DNA of 64,000 nucleotides, from contig OY282380.1 in assembly GCA_958295885.1 (NCBI GenBank), forward strand, positions 3,038,001-3,102,000, given 5' to 3'. Of the stretch, positions 1 through 9,829 are shown in pieces. Position numbers and translations under genes: made by a program. Source of the stretch: Arenicellales bacterium (GTDB lineage Bacteria; Pseudomonadota; Gammaproteobacteria; Arenicellales; JAJDZL01). The notes beneath the pieces were generated by a model. The model was not told the DNA's origin. It searched no databases and saw only the letters and a list, made by a program, of their open reading frames with translations. Position 1 is the stretch's first letter; each line of letters opens with the position of its first letter.

Positions 1-2
1 AC

Positions 3-797
3 TGGCAGCGATGCAGAAAGGCGGTCGAATCCGCACTTGATGTACAGCTTCCGTCGGTAAGTGAGTCTCCCGAGAAACTCCATGAGGCGATGCGTTACGC
101 GACTTTGGACGGCGGCAAGAGATTTCGAGCCGTTCTTCTCATCATGACCGGTGAAATGCTTGGTGTCGATACGGAAGTTTTGCTGGACCCTGCCGTTGCG
201 ATTGAATGCGTTCACGCATATTCACTCGTTCACGACGATTTGCCGTGTATGGATGATGATCAATATCGCCGTGGCAAACTTTCCTGTTTTGCGGCTTATG
301 ATGAAGCAACGGCCGTTCTCGTTGGCGATGCTCTTCAGACACTCGCATTTGAAATTATCGCCTCCAGTGATCAGCTGAATCATATGGGAGGGCGCAGGAG
401 TTCACTTATCTCCGTACTCGCCAAAGCGTCCGGATCCAGAGGCATGGCGGGCGGCCAGGCTCTGGATTTGAATTTCGACAGTTCGAATGCGGATTCGTTG
501 TTGAGAGTCCATCGATTGAAGACTGCAAAACTGATTCAGGCTTCTGTGCGATTGGGAGCTCTCGCTTATGAAAACCTCAAAGACGAAGAGTATGCTGCCT
601 TGAGTGAATACGGAGAACTCATTGGCCTGTCATTTCAGTATCAGGATGATGTTCTTGACGATGAACATGACGTTGAATTTGCACGCCTGCGTGCGTCTGA
701 ACTGCGAGATCAGGCGATTGGAGCGCTCAAGACACTTTCACACGACACGACGAATTTGCAGAAGATTGCTGAATTTACAGTCGAGCGCCTTTATTGA
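3..797 (+). CDS. ispA: Polyprenyl diphosphate synthase IspA (5' end outside window)
   Basis: Short-chain trans-prenyltransferase that condenses IPP with DMAPP/GPP to make farnesyl (or geranylgeranyl) diphosphate for quinones and undecaprenyl carriers. The frame is open from base 3; residues before the first ATG at 90 (ending in P-E-K-L-H-E-A) already match the family, so the true start lies upstream. The first aspartate-rich motif D-D-L-P-C-M-D-D-D is at 234-260 and the second, D-D-V-L-D, is near 645-660. Odd: after the second motif the usual G-D...L-G-K...K-x-T-Y-P stretch of roughly 23 residues is missing and the sequence goes straight to the A-R-x-x-A-x-E-L helix, with no frame loss. The stop overlaps the dxs start. 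Confidence 0.9.
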   Translation, partial: WQRCRKAVESALDVQLPSVSESPEKLHEAMRYATLDGGKRFRAVLLIMTGEMLGVDTEVLLDPAVAIECVHAYSLVHDDLPCMDDDQYRRGKLSCFAAYDEATAVLVGDALQTLAFEIIASSDQLNHMGGRRSSLISVLAKASGSRGMAGGQALDLNFDSSNADSLLRVHRLKTAKLIQASVRLGALAYENLKDEEYAALSEYGELIGLSFQYQDDVLDDEHDVEFARLRASELRDQAIGALKTLSHDTTNLQKIAEFTVERLY

Positions 798-2740
798 CAC
801 AGGCAGATATTATGGCGAAATCAACCCGATCATCTAAGAATTCCGAGCAGCGGTCTGCGATTTACAGTGAACGCTTTGATCTTTTGATGACGATCGAATC
901 TCCCGAAGATTTGCGGAAGCTCCCGAAAACCAAACTGCAGACTGTTGTCGATCAGCTTCGAAATTATTTGATTGACGTAACATCTCAGACCGGTGGACAT
1001 TTGGCCGCTGGGCTGGGAACGGTGGAGCTGACGGTCGCCTTGCACTACTTATTTGACACGCCTCATGATCGACTCGTTTGGGACATCGGTCACCAGGCTT
1101 ATCCACACAAGATTCTGACCGGGCGCCGTGATGCGATGCACAGCATACGCCAGCCGGGCGGGGTGAGTGGATTTCTGCGTAGAGACGAGAGTGAATTCGA
1201 TTGTTTCGGGGCAGGGCACTCCAGCACTTCAATATCTGCAGCCTATGGGATGGCGGTTGCTTCAGCCGTTCAGAATGAAGGCCGTAATGTGGTTGCCATC
1301 ATTGGAGACGGAGCGATGACAGCCGGTCTGGCCTATGAAGCGCTGAACAATGCTGGAAATTCGAAAGCGAATCTCTTGGTTATCCTGAATGACAACGAAA
1401 TGTCGATTTCACCGAATGTTGGAGCGCTTTCAAATTATTTGGCGCGGATTCTGTCCGGGAAAGCGTTCATGACCGTTCGTGAAGGAAGCCGCGCCGTGCT
1501 TAGCACGATGCCACCGGTAAAGGAGATTTCACAGCGAATTGAATCACATACCAAAGGCTTGTTTCTTCCAAGTTCGCTGTTTGAAGAATTGGGATTCTAT
1601 TACATCGGTCCCATTGATGGTCACAACCTCAATACCGTAATGCGGACCATTAAAAATATGAAGAAAATTGAGGGGCCTCGGTTCCTGCACATCATCACTC
1701 AGAAAGGAAAAGGATATGACCCGGCGGAAGCAGATCCACTCGGTTATCACGGAGTGGTGCCGTTCAACCCGAAAACTGGAAAACTGGAGAAAAAATCTTC
1801 TGGAGTTTCCTACACGTCAGTTTTTAGCAAGTGGCTGTGCGATATGGCAGAAAGAGATGAGCGTCTGATTGGCATCACACCCGCGATGCGAGAAGGTTCA
1901 GGTTTAGTGGAGTTTCAAAAGAGGTTTCCGGCTCGATACTTTGATGTTGGCATTGCCGAACAGCATGCCGTTACATTCGGCGCAGGCATTGCATGTGAGA
2001 ACATGAAACCTGTGGTTGCAATTTATTCGACGTTTCTGCAGAGAGCTTACGATCAGCTGATTCACGATGTCTGTGTTCAGAACTTGGATGTGATGTTCGC
2101 ACTCGACCGTGCGGGCTATGTGGGTGGTGATGGAGCAACTCATGCAGGCGCCTATGATTATTCGTACCTTCGATGCATACCGAACATGGTGGTTATGGCT
2201 CCTGCTGACGAAAGGGAATGCCGAAACATGCTATATACCGCCTACGAACATGTCGGTCCAAGTTCGGTTCGGTATCCGCGAGGAACCGGACCTGGAGTGG
2301 AACAGGAACAGGAAATGACACTGCTCGAAATCGGTAAGGCTTCAGTCGAAAGAGAAGGTGATCGCGTAGCAATATTGTCTTTTGGCAGCATGCTGGCCCC
2401 AGCGCTGCAGGCAGGTGAGCAGGTCAATGCGACGGTCGTCAATATGCGATTCGTCAAGCCGATTGACGAAGAGCTCATTCGGGATGTTGGAATGAGGCAT
2501 AATTTGATTATCACGATGGAAGAGCAGGTGGTGGCTGGCGGCGGCGGCTCTGCAGTTAATGAAGTCCTCGCAAAGTATGGTATTCTAACGCGCATCATCA
2601 ACTTAGGTCTTCCAGATGAACACTTGGAGCACGGTGTTCCAAAAGATGTGCTCGCAGATTGTGGATTAGACGCAGAATCGGTCGTTGATCTGATTGAGTC
2701 CTGTATCGAATATGACTTCAAAAAGAGAATAAGCTTATGA
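794..2740 (+). CDS. dxs: 1-deoxy-D-xylulose-5-phosphate synthase
   Basis: First enzyme of the MEP isoprenoid pathway: thiamine-diphosphate-dependent condensation of pyruvate and glyceraldehyde-3-phosphate. Visible family blocks are [13 protein letters not shown] near the N-terminus, the [11 protein letters not shown] segment, the TPP/Mg site G-D-G-A-M-T-A-G followed by N-D-N-E-M-S-I-S, and the transketolase-like pyrimidine domain with I-A-E-Q-H-A-V-T. The TTG at 794 overlaps the ispA stop; the ATG at 812 is an equally possible start and gives 642 residues. Pairing with ispA, as in many gammaproteobacteria, makes an isoprenoid operon. Full length for the family (about 620-645). Confidence 0.97.
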   Translation: MTQADIMAKSTRSSKNSEQRSAIYSERFDLLMTIESPEDLRKLPKTKLQTVVDQLRNYLIDVTSQTGGHLAAGLGTVELTVALHYLFDTPHDRLVWDIGHQAYPHKILTGRRDAMHSIRQPGGVSGFLRRDESEFDCFGAGHSSTSISAAYGMAVASAVQNEGRNVVAIIGDGAMTAGLAYEALNNAGNSKANLLVILNDNEMSISPNVGALSNYLARILSGKAFMTVREGSRAVLSTMPPVKEISQRIESHTKGLFLPSSLFEELGFYYIGPIDGHNLNTVMRTIKNMKKIEGPRFLHIITQKGKGYDPAEADPLGYHGVVPFNPKTGKLEKKSSGVSYTSVFSKWLCDMAERDERLIGITPAMREGSGLVEFQKRFPARYFDVGIAEQHAVTFGAGIACENMKPVVAIYSTFLQRAYDQLIHDVCVQNLDVMFALDRAGYVGGDGATHAGAYDYSYLRCIPNMVVMAPADERECRNMLYTAYEHVGPSSVRYPRGTGPGVEQEQEMTLLEIGKASVEREGDRVAILSFGSMLAPALQAGEQVNATVVNMRFVKPIDEELIRDVGMRHNLIITMEEQVVAGGGGSAVNEVLAKYGILTRIINLGLPDEHLEHGVPKDVLADCGLDAESVVDLIESCIEYDFKKRISL

Positions 2741-3600
2741 ATTTTCCGAAATTGATTCCAGTTCCCATAGACAATGTGGAAACACCCATTCCGGATATTC
2801 AGTCTTCTAAAGACACCCGCCGACTTGCTATCGATCAGGTTGGAATTCGAAGGCTCAAGCATCCCATTAGGGTGCGCGACCGAAGCGGAGGCGATCAGAA
2901 TACAGTTGCCTTATTCAACATGTATGTTGGACTTCCGCATAATTTCAAGGGAACGCACATGTCTCGCTTTGTGGAAGTCCTCAACGAGCATGAGAACGTT
3001 TTCTCGGTTCAGTCTTTCAAAGACATCGTAAAACAAGTCGCAGCGAGGCTTGACTCTGAATCGAGCCGTATTGAGATGACTTTTTCATATTTCATGGAAA
3101 AGAGCGCGCCGGTCACTGGAGTGAAGAGTTTGGTCGACTACGAAGCGACGCTGCTTGGCGAACTCAAAGACGGAAAAGTCAACATTATTACTGGCGTGGT
3201 TGTGCCAGTTACCAGCCTCTGTCCCTGTTCAAAAGAGATATCAAGCTATGGCGCTCACAATCAACGCTCTCATGTCACCATTACTGTCTTGTCCGAACAG
3301 TTTGTTTGGCTTGAAGAACTGATTGAACTGGCGGAGAGCAATGCAAGTTCACAGCTGTACGGCCTGTTGAAGCGCCCCGATGAAAAGTACGTTACAGAAG
3401 AAGCCTATGACAACCCGAAATTCGTAGAAGACATGGTGCGAGATGTCGCAAGTGCGTTGAACGACGATGAACGCATCTCCGCTTATACCGTGGAGTCTGA
3501 GAATTTCGAATCTATTCATAATCACTCAGCATACGCCCAAATTTCTCAAAACACGGAGCTGCTGAGGGACTCTTCTTTGAATCTGAGTCTTGTCGAATGA
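2737..3600 (+). CDS. folE2: GTP cyclohydrolase I type 2 (FolE2)
   Basis: Converts GTP to dihydroneopterin triphosphate, the entry to folate and other pterins. The 287-residue protein opens with the [12 protein letters not shown] motif and carries the active-site block [13 protein letters not shown] followed by G-A-H-N-Q-R-S, diagnostic of FolE2 rather than the zinc-dependent FolE. The ATG sits inside the dxs stop (ATGA overlap at 2737-2740), implying translational coupling. Its pterin product is also relevant to the one-carbon genes later in the window, though that link is inference. Confidence 0.96.
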   Translation: MNFPKLIPVPIDNVETPIPDIQSSKDTRRLAIDQVGIRRLKHPIRVRDRSGGDQNTVALFNMYVGLPHNFKGTHMSRFVEVLNEHENVFSVQSFKDIVKQVAARLDSESSRIEMTFSYFMEKSAPVTGVKSLVDYEATLLGELKDGKVNIITGVVVPVTSLCPCSKEISSYGAHNQRSHVTITVLSEQFVWLEELIELAESNASSQLYGLLKRPDEKYVTEEAYDNPKFVEDMVRDVASALNDDERISAYTVESENFESIHNHSAYAQISQNTELLRDSSLNLSLVE

Positions 3601-4138
3601 AATTCCACAACTTAGGGGATTCTCATTTCTGAATGATCGATTCAAGTTGAACTCTGACTTGGTGCACGCCCTAATAGAGCGAATTCGATCTGAAGAACCG
3701 AAAACCGTACTGATGCTCGCAGCTGACATTCCGTCTGAATTGCAGGACTGCTTCAGCCGACGTGAGAATGTGAAGGTGACCCACATCCCGTTTACTGACC
3801 TTGAATCTGAAATTTCCGGTTTGGGACGGTTTGATTTCATCGTCGTATTCGATGATTTCAGCAAGCTTGCAAAGCAGACGACTGAGCAGATGATTTCTCG
3901 ATTGCGAGACCTGCATGCAAAGCTGTTGTGGGTAATGATCAATGACGATGCGGATGCTGAAAGCTATCGAAAACAGGATGCGGTAGCTCAGGGTCTCAGA
4001 TTGGTGGACCCGCAGCAGTTTGGGAAAAAGACTCTGTGCTGGTATGAGTTCAGCCTGCAGTTTTACAAGCCGGTGCCACAGTGGCTGAATGCAAAAAATT
4101 GGGCAAATCCTGATCAGTGGAACAAAAATCGCTGGTAA
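3590..4138 (+). CDS. Conserved hypothetical protein (DUF6231-like)
   Basis: A 182-residue cytosolic protein with no catalytic motif that I can name. The N-terminal half reads like a degenerate Rossmann-type fold (V-L-M-L-A-A-D, then F-D-F-I-V-V-F-D-D near residues 80-90). The C-terminus has an aromatic, highly recognisable tail ([10 protein letters not shown] ending in K-N-R-W) that resembles the gammaproteobacterial DUF6231 family from memory; no search was possible. The start is TTG at 3590, overlapping folE2 by 11 bases, and proS follows 15 bases after the stop, so it belongs to the same transcription unit. Confidence 0.78.
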   Translation: MSNEIPQLRGFSFLNDRFKLNSDLVHALIERIRSEEPKTVLMLAADIPSELQDCFSRRENVKVTHIPFTDLESEISGLGRFDFIVVFDDFSKLAKQTTEQMISRLRDLHAKLLWVMINDDADAESYRKQDAVAQGLRLVDPQQFGKKTLCWYEFSLQFYKPVPQWLNAKNWANPDQWNKNRW

Positions 4139-4153
4139 CCCAGAGAAAGAACC

Positions 4154-5866
4154 TTGAAAGTATCGAACTATTTATTGGCTACCGTCCGACAGGTGCCTGC
4201 GGACGTCGAAATCGTCAGCCATCGTCTCATGCTGCGGGCGGGCATGATACGTCAGCTGGCGTCTGGGATCTACAGTTGGCTGCCGACCGGCTTGCGAGTG
4301 CTTCGGAAAGTTGAAAATATCGTCCGAGAGGAGATGAATCAATCGCTCGCGCAGGAAGTGCTTATGCCATCAGTTCAGCCAGGAGAGATTTGGCGCGAAT
4401 CAGGGAGATGGGATTTTTTCGGGCCTGAACTGCTGCGATTCAAAGATCGCCATCAGCGCGACTTTTGTCTTGGGCCCACGCATGAAGAAGTCATCACGAC
4501 TCTGATCAACAACGAAATCCGAAGCTATCGTCAGCTGCCGGCGAACTTTTATCAGATGCAGTGGAAATTCAGAGACGAAATTCGACCAAGATTCGGTGTC
4601 ATGCGCTGTCGTGAATTTCTTATGAAAGACGCCTATTCGTTTGATGTCGACCGCGCTGGAATGGAACAGTCGTATCAGGTCATGTACGATGCGTACAGTC
4701 GAATCTTTTCCAGATTCGGACTCGATTTTGTTGCAGTAGCCGCAGATTCTGGCGCGATAGGAGGCAGTGTTTCTCACGAATTTCATGTTTTGGCAGAGTC
4801 TGGTGAAGACGGTATTGGAATCAACAGCGAGGTAGGCTATGCTGCCAATGTCGAACTCGTTGCGCTGCCTGAGCCCACCGCTGCTCGGCCTGAAGCGACT
4901 CAGAACATGCAAAGCGTCGACACTCCCGGTGTGACGACCATGGAACAGCTGTCGTCATTTTTGTCCGTGCCGCTTAAGAAAACTGTCAAGACGCTCATTC
5001 TACGGGGTGAGTCAGGACCTTTGGCTTTCGTGCTGCGGGGAGACCATGAATTAAACCTGCTAAAGGCTGAAAAAATTAAGCAGATCAAATCACCGGTTCA
5101 GTTTGAATCACCCGAAAAGATGCTTTCTGAAGTTTCCGCCGAAGCAGGGTCCGTGGGACCGGTTGGTCTTTCGATTCCAGTCATAGCAGATTTTTCAACT
5201 CGTGAAATGTTTGATTTTGTTTGCGGCGCCAATCAGAAAGATAAACATTTCACCGGGGTGAATTGGGAGCGGGATCTTCCAGAACCTGAATTTCGTGATC
5301 TGCGCAAGGTAGTTGAAGGAGACCCTGTTCCAGATCATCCGGAGCAGACGCTCTCGGTAAAGCGAGGAATTGAAGTTGGACACGTATTCCAGCTGGGCAC
5401 CAAATACAGCGAAGCCTTTTCGGCGACCTGCCTGGATTCAAATGGCAAAAGCGTGATTCTGTGGATGGGCTGTTACGGAATTGGAGTATCTCGAATCGTG
5501 GCTGCTGCCATAGAACAGAATCACGACGAAAATGGAATTGTCTGGCCGGACCCGATTGCTCCGTTTACCGTCGGCATCGTACCCATTTACTCCCGAAAAC
5601 CAGAAAATGTTGCGCGCATATCTACAGAAATTCACGATCAGCTGAGTTCGAAAGGCTACGAATTGCTGCTTGATGACCGCAAAGAGCGGCCCGGTGTCAA
5701 GTTTGCTGATTTGGAATTAATTGGAATTCCACACCGTCTTGTGGTATCTGACAAAGGACTTGCCAATGGTACGGTCGAATACAAACACCGTGCGAGCGGT
5801 GAAATTATTGATCTGCCTTTATCAGACTTGATGGAAGAAATCGGTCAGCGAATTCAACTGAATTGA
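4154..5866 (+). CDS. proS: Prolyl-tRNA synthetase, bacterial long type
   Basis: Charges tRNA-Pro with proline. Class II synthetase of 570 residues with the editing (INS) domain. N-terminal Y-L-L-A-T-V-R-Q-V-P-A-D and R-L-M-L-R-A-G-M-I-R match the bacterial family; motif 2 R-D-E-I-R-P-R-F-G-V-M-R-C-R-E-F is at about residues 140-155; motif 3 G-C-Y-G-I-G-V-S-R is near residue 440. The best family-supported start is a TTG at 4154, preceded by AGAGAAAG. Last gene of the ispA-dxs-folE2 run; a short inverted repeat follows. Confidence 0.97.
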   Translation: MKVSNYLLATVRQVPADVEIVSHRLMLRAGMIRQLASGIYSWLPTGLRVLRKVENIVREEMNQSLAQEVLMPSVQPGEIWRESGRWDFFGPELLRFKDRHQRDFCLGPTHEEVITTLINNEIRSYRQLPANFYQMQWKFRDEIRPRFGVMRCREFLMKDAYSFDVDRAGMEQSYQVMYDAYSRIFSRFGLDFVAVAADSGAIGGSVSHEFHVLAESGEDGIGINSEVGYAANVELVALPEPTAARPEATQNMQSVDTPGVTTMEQLSSFLSVPLKKTVKTLILRGESGPLAFVLRGDHELNLLKAEKIKQIKSPVQFESPEKMLSEVSAEAGSVGPVGLSIPVIADFSTREMFDFVCGANQKDKHFTGVNWERDLPEPEFRDLRKVVEGDPVPDHPEQTLSVKRGIEVGHVFQLGTKYSEAFSATCLDSNGKSVILWMGCYGIGVSRIVAAAIEQNHDENGIVWPDPIAPFTVGIVPIYSRKPENVARISTEIHDQLSSKGYELLLDDRKERPGVKFADLELIGIPHRLVVSDKGLANGTVEYKHRASGEIIDLPLSDLMEEIGQRIQLN

Positions 5867-5891
5867 AATCAGTCTTCCTGACTGACTCTCG

Positions 5892-5914
5892 GTCCGCAGG
5901 GATGATGGGCGGAC
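5892..5914. terminator. Possible bidirectional terminator between proS and acylphosphatase
   Basis: Inverted repeat GTCCGC (5892-5897) / GCGGAC (5909-5914) with an 11-base loop lies between two convergent genes; only a short T run (GTTTTG) follows on the plus strand. Position favours a terminator, sequence is only modest support. Confidence 0.3.
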
Positions 5915-5925
5915 ACTCTGTTTTG

Positions 5926-6204
5926 CTACCAGATTATTTTGAATCCGTTCAAAATCGGAGTTTGTTTTGACTGCCGGCTGTGCACGTCACTGACTTGCGA
6001 TAGGGGTGAGCCAATCCAAAGAGCCTGTTCCAGAAGATCAACATTTTCAGGCGAGCCGCGTGCGAGCAGCTCTACCTGGCCATCGTCCGTATTTCGAACC
6101 CAGCCCTTGATGGAGAGATTCCTGGCCGAATCGACAACGAAACTTCGGAACCAGACCCCTTGAACAAGGCCGCTTACAACAATTTTCCGGCTAATATTCA
6201 CCAC
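5926..6204 (-). CDS. acyP: Acylphosphatase
   Basis: Small enzyme hydrolysing the carboxyl-phosphate bond of acylphosphates. The family signature is clear: V-S-G-L-V-Q-G-V-W-F-R-S-F with the phosphate-binding arginine, then G-W-V-R-N-T-D-D-G-Q-V-E with the catalytic asparagine. Starting at the GTG at 6204 gives 92 residues, the usual family length; a longer frame upstream would add residues lacking family character and lies inside slt. The gene overlaps the 3' end of slt by 14 bases, so it is probably co-transcribed and coupled to it. Confidence 0.93.
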   Translation of the reverse strand: MVNISRKIVVSGLVQGVWFRSFVVDSARNLSIKGWVRNTDDGQVELLARGSPENVDLLEQALWIGSPLSQVSDVHSRQSKQTPILNGFKIIW

Positions 6205-8182
6205 TGGAATAGGCCTGCTGCACGTCTGCAACTTCAAGATAATTCCTGATTCTCGCAGACTTCCCATTGAACAGGCTGTCATAGATGATGAAATTGGCTA
6301 GAACTTTCTTTACGTAGATCCGAGTTTCTCTAAATGGAATGGTTTCTACCCAGATCGCGGGGTCAGAAGCTCTGAATCGTTTCTGCCAGGCAAACGATCT
6401 CGACGGTCCCGCATTGTATCCAGCGAGTGCATGAACAGGATTCCCATCCATTCGATTCAGCAGCTGTTTGAAGAAAGCAGTTCCCAATCGGACATTCAAT
6501 GATGCTCGAGTCAGCTGTGCTTTCGAAGGTTTTGAAAGTCCATGCCGCTTCGCAGTCATGCGAGCAGTTGATGGCAGCAGCTGCATGAGTCCGATAGCGC
6601 CAGCACTCGAACGAATGTCCGCGATAAACAGGCTTTCCTGCCGCATGATTCCATAGATCCAGTGCGCTGGGACATCATATCGCTTGGCTTCTTTCCGTAC
6701 GGTTTTGATGTAAGGAATGGGATAGAAAACGCTCAATGAAACTTTACTGGGCTGCTCGATTTGAAAAGTCGCTCGCACGGCCCCATCATGCCAATTCCAA
6801 AGATGAAACATCTCCGCAGCAGCCTGCCAGAATGTGTCGTTTTGTGTATTTTTCATATTGACCAGCTCGCGCCGAGCGCTAAACATTCGATTCAATGCCA
6901 GCCATTCCCGAATTCGAAGAAAACCGGGAACTTTTGCGGTAACTTCAGTGATTTCTTCTTGTGAAAGGCTTTCAGCTGCCTCTGAGAGCGCATAGTCCAG
7001 CCCTAATCTGTCAGCTGCAAGAAAACCGTAAAAATTCAATTCACTTGCGATGCTGCGCCACAGTTCGTCTGCAATTTCAGTTTGACCAACTTCGTGCAGC
7101 GCGCGAGCCCGCCAAAATATCCATTCACTGCCACTCGCTTCTTCTTCGTCCATTAAATCAATGGTGTCCAGTACGTGCTGCCAACTTTCGGATGCGAGGG
7201 CGCTGCGCACCTGAAGTCGCAGTGCTTTTCTATCCTGCAGTTCTGTGGGGAGCGTTGACAGCCACCTGTATGCATCTTCATGGTGATAGAGCGCGAATCT
7301 GATCGCAAGCGTTTTCTGTACCGCCGCCAGCTTGGAAAATGCGGCGGGATGCCGATTCTTCAGTTTCTTCCAGACTTGAATGGATTCGTTCAGGTCTCTG
7401 CGGGCAATCCTGACAAATGCATATTCAATCAGATCTCTTCCGAATTCGGATTGGCTCCACTTAAGAAAATGCTCTGTTAGTTCGTCGCGGGGATTCTTAT
7501 GAGCTTTCGCAAGCTCATGTCCCCACTGCTTGGCATTTTTGGAGCGAAGCAGACTCTGCAGATAATTGGTTAATCCTCGGTTTTTTCTTGCTTGGGTGAG
7601 CAGCATTCGCTTAAAAACAAGGCGATCATCAATAATCCCATTTTTCAGTCCGAATTGAAAGAGTGGGTCACACGCGTCGGGCCGCGATCGCTTGTACAAC
7701 CACAGTTTTTCTAGATTAGGATAGGCTTTTTCAAATTGTTTTGACTTGTACAGCGCGTAGGCGTACCTGCAGCGCGTCTTGGTATCCCTGGCCTTTGCAA
7801 AATGTTTCGCAATTAAACTCCAATCTTTTTGCGCATGCAGCCGGCTCAGCCACCAGCTGAAGAAATAGCCGGAAACCGGCACTTCCCATTTTTCAATATA
7901 TTCTGATATTTCGGTGTTTGAGAAACTCGATGAATCCGCCCGAATTTCTCGCATGAGCAGGTACGGATAAAGTGGATATTCCTTAAGAGTCGGCTTGAGT
8001 TTATACCAGGCGGAAAGACGCTTCTTCTTAAGCAGCCGCTCCGCTTCAACAAAAGTTTTTCTTAATTCAGAGGGAGAGCTGTTCGCGGTTAAAGCAGCGA
8101 AAGGCAGGAAAGTCAGACAAAAAATAAGCAGTGGAGTCGCTAGAAAGGAAGTCAGGAATAAATTCTTGGAATTGGCACGCAT
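6191..8182 (-). CDS. slt: Soluble lytic murein transglycosylase
   Basis: Periplasmic exolytic peptidoglycan transglycosylase that makes 1,6-anhydromuropeptides. I chose the ATG at 8182 because it is followed by a basic stretch and a hydrophobic signal peptide (L-F-L-T-S-F-L-A... ending near A-L-T-A); upstream residues in the longer frame look non-coding. The long alpha-helical superhelical U/L domain occupies most of the 663 residues; the C-terminal GEWL-type domain has catalytic Glu in M-R-Q-E-S-L-F, then S-S-A-G-A-I-G-L-M-Q-L-L-P and A-L-A-G-Y-N-A-G. Length and layout match Slt70. Confidence 0.95.
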   Translation of the reverse strand: MRANSKNLFLTSFLATPLLIFCLTFLPFAALTANSSPSELRKTFVEAERLLKKKRLSAWYKLKPTLKEYPLYPYLLMREIRADSSSFSNTEISEYIEKWEVPVSGYFFSWWLSRLHAQKDWSLIAKHFAKARDTKTRCRYAYALYKSKQFEKAYPNLEKLWLYKRSRPDACDPLFQFGLKNGIIDDRLVFKRMLLTQARKNRGLTNYLQSLLRSKNAKQWGHELAKAHKNPRDELTEHFLKWSQSEFGRDLIEYAFVRIARRDLNESIQVWKKLKNRHPAAFSKLAAVQKTLAIRFALYHHEDAYRWLSTLPTELQDRKALRLQVRSALASESWQHVLDTIDLMDEEEASGSEWIFWRARALHEVGQTEIADELWRSIASELNFYGFLAADRLGLDYALSEAAESLSQEEITEVTAKVPGFLRIREWLALNRMFSARRELVNMKNTQNDTFWQAAAEMFHLWNWHDGAVRATFQIEQPSKVSLSVFYPIPYIKTVRKEAKRYDVPAHWIYGIMRQESLFIADIRSSAGAIGLMQLLPSTARMTAKRHGLSKPSKAQLTRASLNVRLGTAFFKQLLNRMDGNPVHALAGYNAGPSRSFAWQKRFRASDPAIWVETIPFRETRIYVKKVLANFIIYDSLFNGKSARIRNYLEVADVQQAYSSGEY

Positions 8183-8287
8183 TTTCTCGGACTTGGCAAG
8201 TGGCGGATAGAAGCCTTGCATCAGAGCGTTCCTCAAATTCTGAGGAAACGCGTGCTCCAAACCAGACTTTTTTGGTGGTGTTACACT

Positions 8288-8323
8288 ATCTGGCAGTCAG
8301 GCATAGTTGCCTGACTGCCAGAT
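8288..8323. repeat. Perfect 16-bp inverted repeat with four-base loop
   Basis: Bases 8288-8303 pair perfectly with 8308-8323 around the loop TAGT. It lies between the 3' end of the LysM lipoprotein gene and the 5' end of slt, both on the minus strand. No T run follows on either strand, so a standard intrinsic terminator is not assured; it may act as an mRNA-stabilising or slt-leader structure. Confidence 0.8.
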
Positions 8324-8453
8324 TGAAAACTTAATTGATTGTGATTGAAACAGAAAATCTCAGCGAGCACCAATGCTGGCAGCTGTCTTGAATCAGTTCT
8401 CTCTGTTTCTCACATATTTTTGTCGGACTTAATCTGTGACTGCTTCTGACGAC

Positions 8454-8912
8454 TTACTGCTCCATCATCATGGTGGATTTTCGGTATGAGGAATCGTAGG
8501 CTAACAACTCCCCAAACATTCTAACGCCACGATTTTTTGCATGTTCGACAGCAGCATTGATGTCATCTCGCGACAGGTCCCGTCGTATCGCTAATTCTTG
8601 GCCGGGAAAGATAAGATCTGCGTGTTCGATCTGATCGTTGTTGGCATAAATTAAAGGCCAGCGCAACGCGTTGTTATAAATACTCACTGAACCCGAAATA
8701 GCCCACAAACTATCACCTGAAACGACTACATAAATATCGTCGGCTACAATTAGTTCTACGACCTCTTCTGGAACTTCTTCTTCCATCGGTGGTTCAGGTT
8801 CCATCGCCATCACTTCCTTCTTTGGCGCGCAAGAAGAAAGATTCAACGCGAGAAATATAGCTCCAGCAATAATCAATCCGCGGGTGATGTAGGAGTCAAC
8901 TTGTTTGTTCAT
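8454..8912 (-). CDS. LysM-domain lipoprotein
   Basis: A 152-residue envelope lipoprotein. The N-terminal hydrophobic signal ends in the lipobox L-S-S-C (Cys28), followed by an acidic, proline/glutamate-rich linker. The LysM peptidoglycan-binding domain runs from about residue 60 to 110 (Y-V-V-V-S-G-D-S-L-W-A-I-S-G ... W-P-L-I-Y-A-N-N ... I-F-P-G-Q-E-L-A-I). The C-terminal part is helical and ends in a methionine-rich tail. It is monocistronic: an AT-rich 200-bp gap separates it from aat and a strong hairpin separates it from slt. Presumably anchors or senses the cell wall; the exact role is unknown. Confidence 0.9.
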   Translation of the reverse strand: MNKQVDSYITRGLIIAGAIFLALNLSSCAPKKEVMAMEPEPPMEEEVPEEVVELIVADDIYVVVSGDSLWAISGSVSIYNNALRWPLIYANNDQIEHADLIFPGQELAIRRDLSRDDINAAVEHAKNRGVRMFGELLAYDSSYRKSTMMMEQ

Positions 8913-9115
8913 TTCATACTATCCTCAGTAAGTCAGCCAAATATTAACAGCAAATTATAACAATATTGTTATGCGCAGAATTGCAATACGAAAATCAGTC
9001 GTAATTGCAAATAAATAATCGAATTGATAAATTACTGATCTTGACCCAGCAAAATCATCAGTACTAGGTTTACTTACAGACTTTCAAGACAGAAACAACT
9101 TTGCGCCTACTGAAA

Positions 9116-9829
9116 TTATACTAATTTCCATAAATATTTTGGTTGCGGAATTTTAACGGATTCGCGCACATGCGCAAGAAATACGGGACGCGGTATATCT
9201 CGAGCGCCGAGACTGAACAGCAGTTCATTTGGAAGCTGACAGTCAATCAGCGTGAAATTCCATTTTCTGAGATGTTCCACCAAATGGCAGAGAGCGACTT
9301 TTGATGCATCCCTCATCGTGTGAAACATGCTTTCTCCAAAAAACATAAGCCCGAGACTCACCCCGTACAGCCCTCCAACCAGCTTTTGGCCGTGCCAGAT
9401 TTCTATCGAGTGAGCGTATCCCTGTCGAAACAGATCGATGTACGCATTCATCATTCCCTGCGTAATCCAAGTATCTGACGAAAATCCCCCCGGAAATTTT
9501 CTAAGTACCGTTGCGCAGCTGTGAATGACGGCTTCAAAATCAGTGTCTAAAGTAGCAGTGTAATTTCGATTCCGCATGCTTTTTCTGAGACTGCGAGAAA
9601 CGCGGAAGTCATCCAGGTACAAAACTGTTCTCGGGTCAGGACACCACCACATGATGTCGTCATCCTGATTGAAATGCGGATATATTCCCTGTCGGTAGGC
9701 CGCGAGCAGGCGTTCGACTGAAAGGTCTCCACCAATTGCAACAGGAAGTTCCCGCGGGGAAAATTCAGGCGGTAAAAAAGTGGGAATGGGCTGATCGGGA
9801 ATTAATTCTACTATGGAAAATTCGAACAA
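9116..9829 (-). CDS. aat: Leucyl/phenylalanyl-tRNA-protein transferase
   Basis: Adds Leu or Phe from aminoacyl-tRNA to N-terminal Arg/Lys of proteins, marking them for ClpAP through the bacterial N-degron pathway. Family blocks: F-L-P-P, G-L/I-x-G-G-D-L-S-x-E-R-L-L-A-A-Y-R-Q-G-I-Y-P, then M-W-W-C-P-D-P-R, and H-S-I-E-I-W-x-G-x-x-L-V-G-G-L-Y-G with F-F-G-E-S-M-F. 237 residues, normal length. Starts with TTG at 9829 and overlaps the preceding gene by 19 bases, indicating coupling. Confidence 0.96.
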   Translation of the reverse strand: MFEFSIVELIPDQPIPTFLPPEFSPRELPVAIGGDLSVERLLAAYRQGIYPHFNQDDDIMWWCPDPRTVLYLDDFRVSRSLRKSMRNRNYTATLDTDFEAVIHSCATVLRKFPGGFSSDTWITQGMMNAYIDLFRQGYAHSIEIWHGQKLVGGLYGVSLGLMFFGESMFHTMRDASKVALCHLVEHLRKWNFTLIDCQLPNELLFSLGARDIPRPVFLAHVRESVKIPQPKYLWKLV

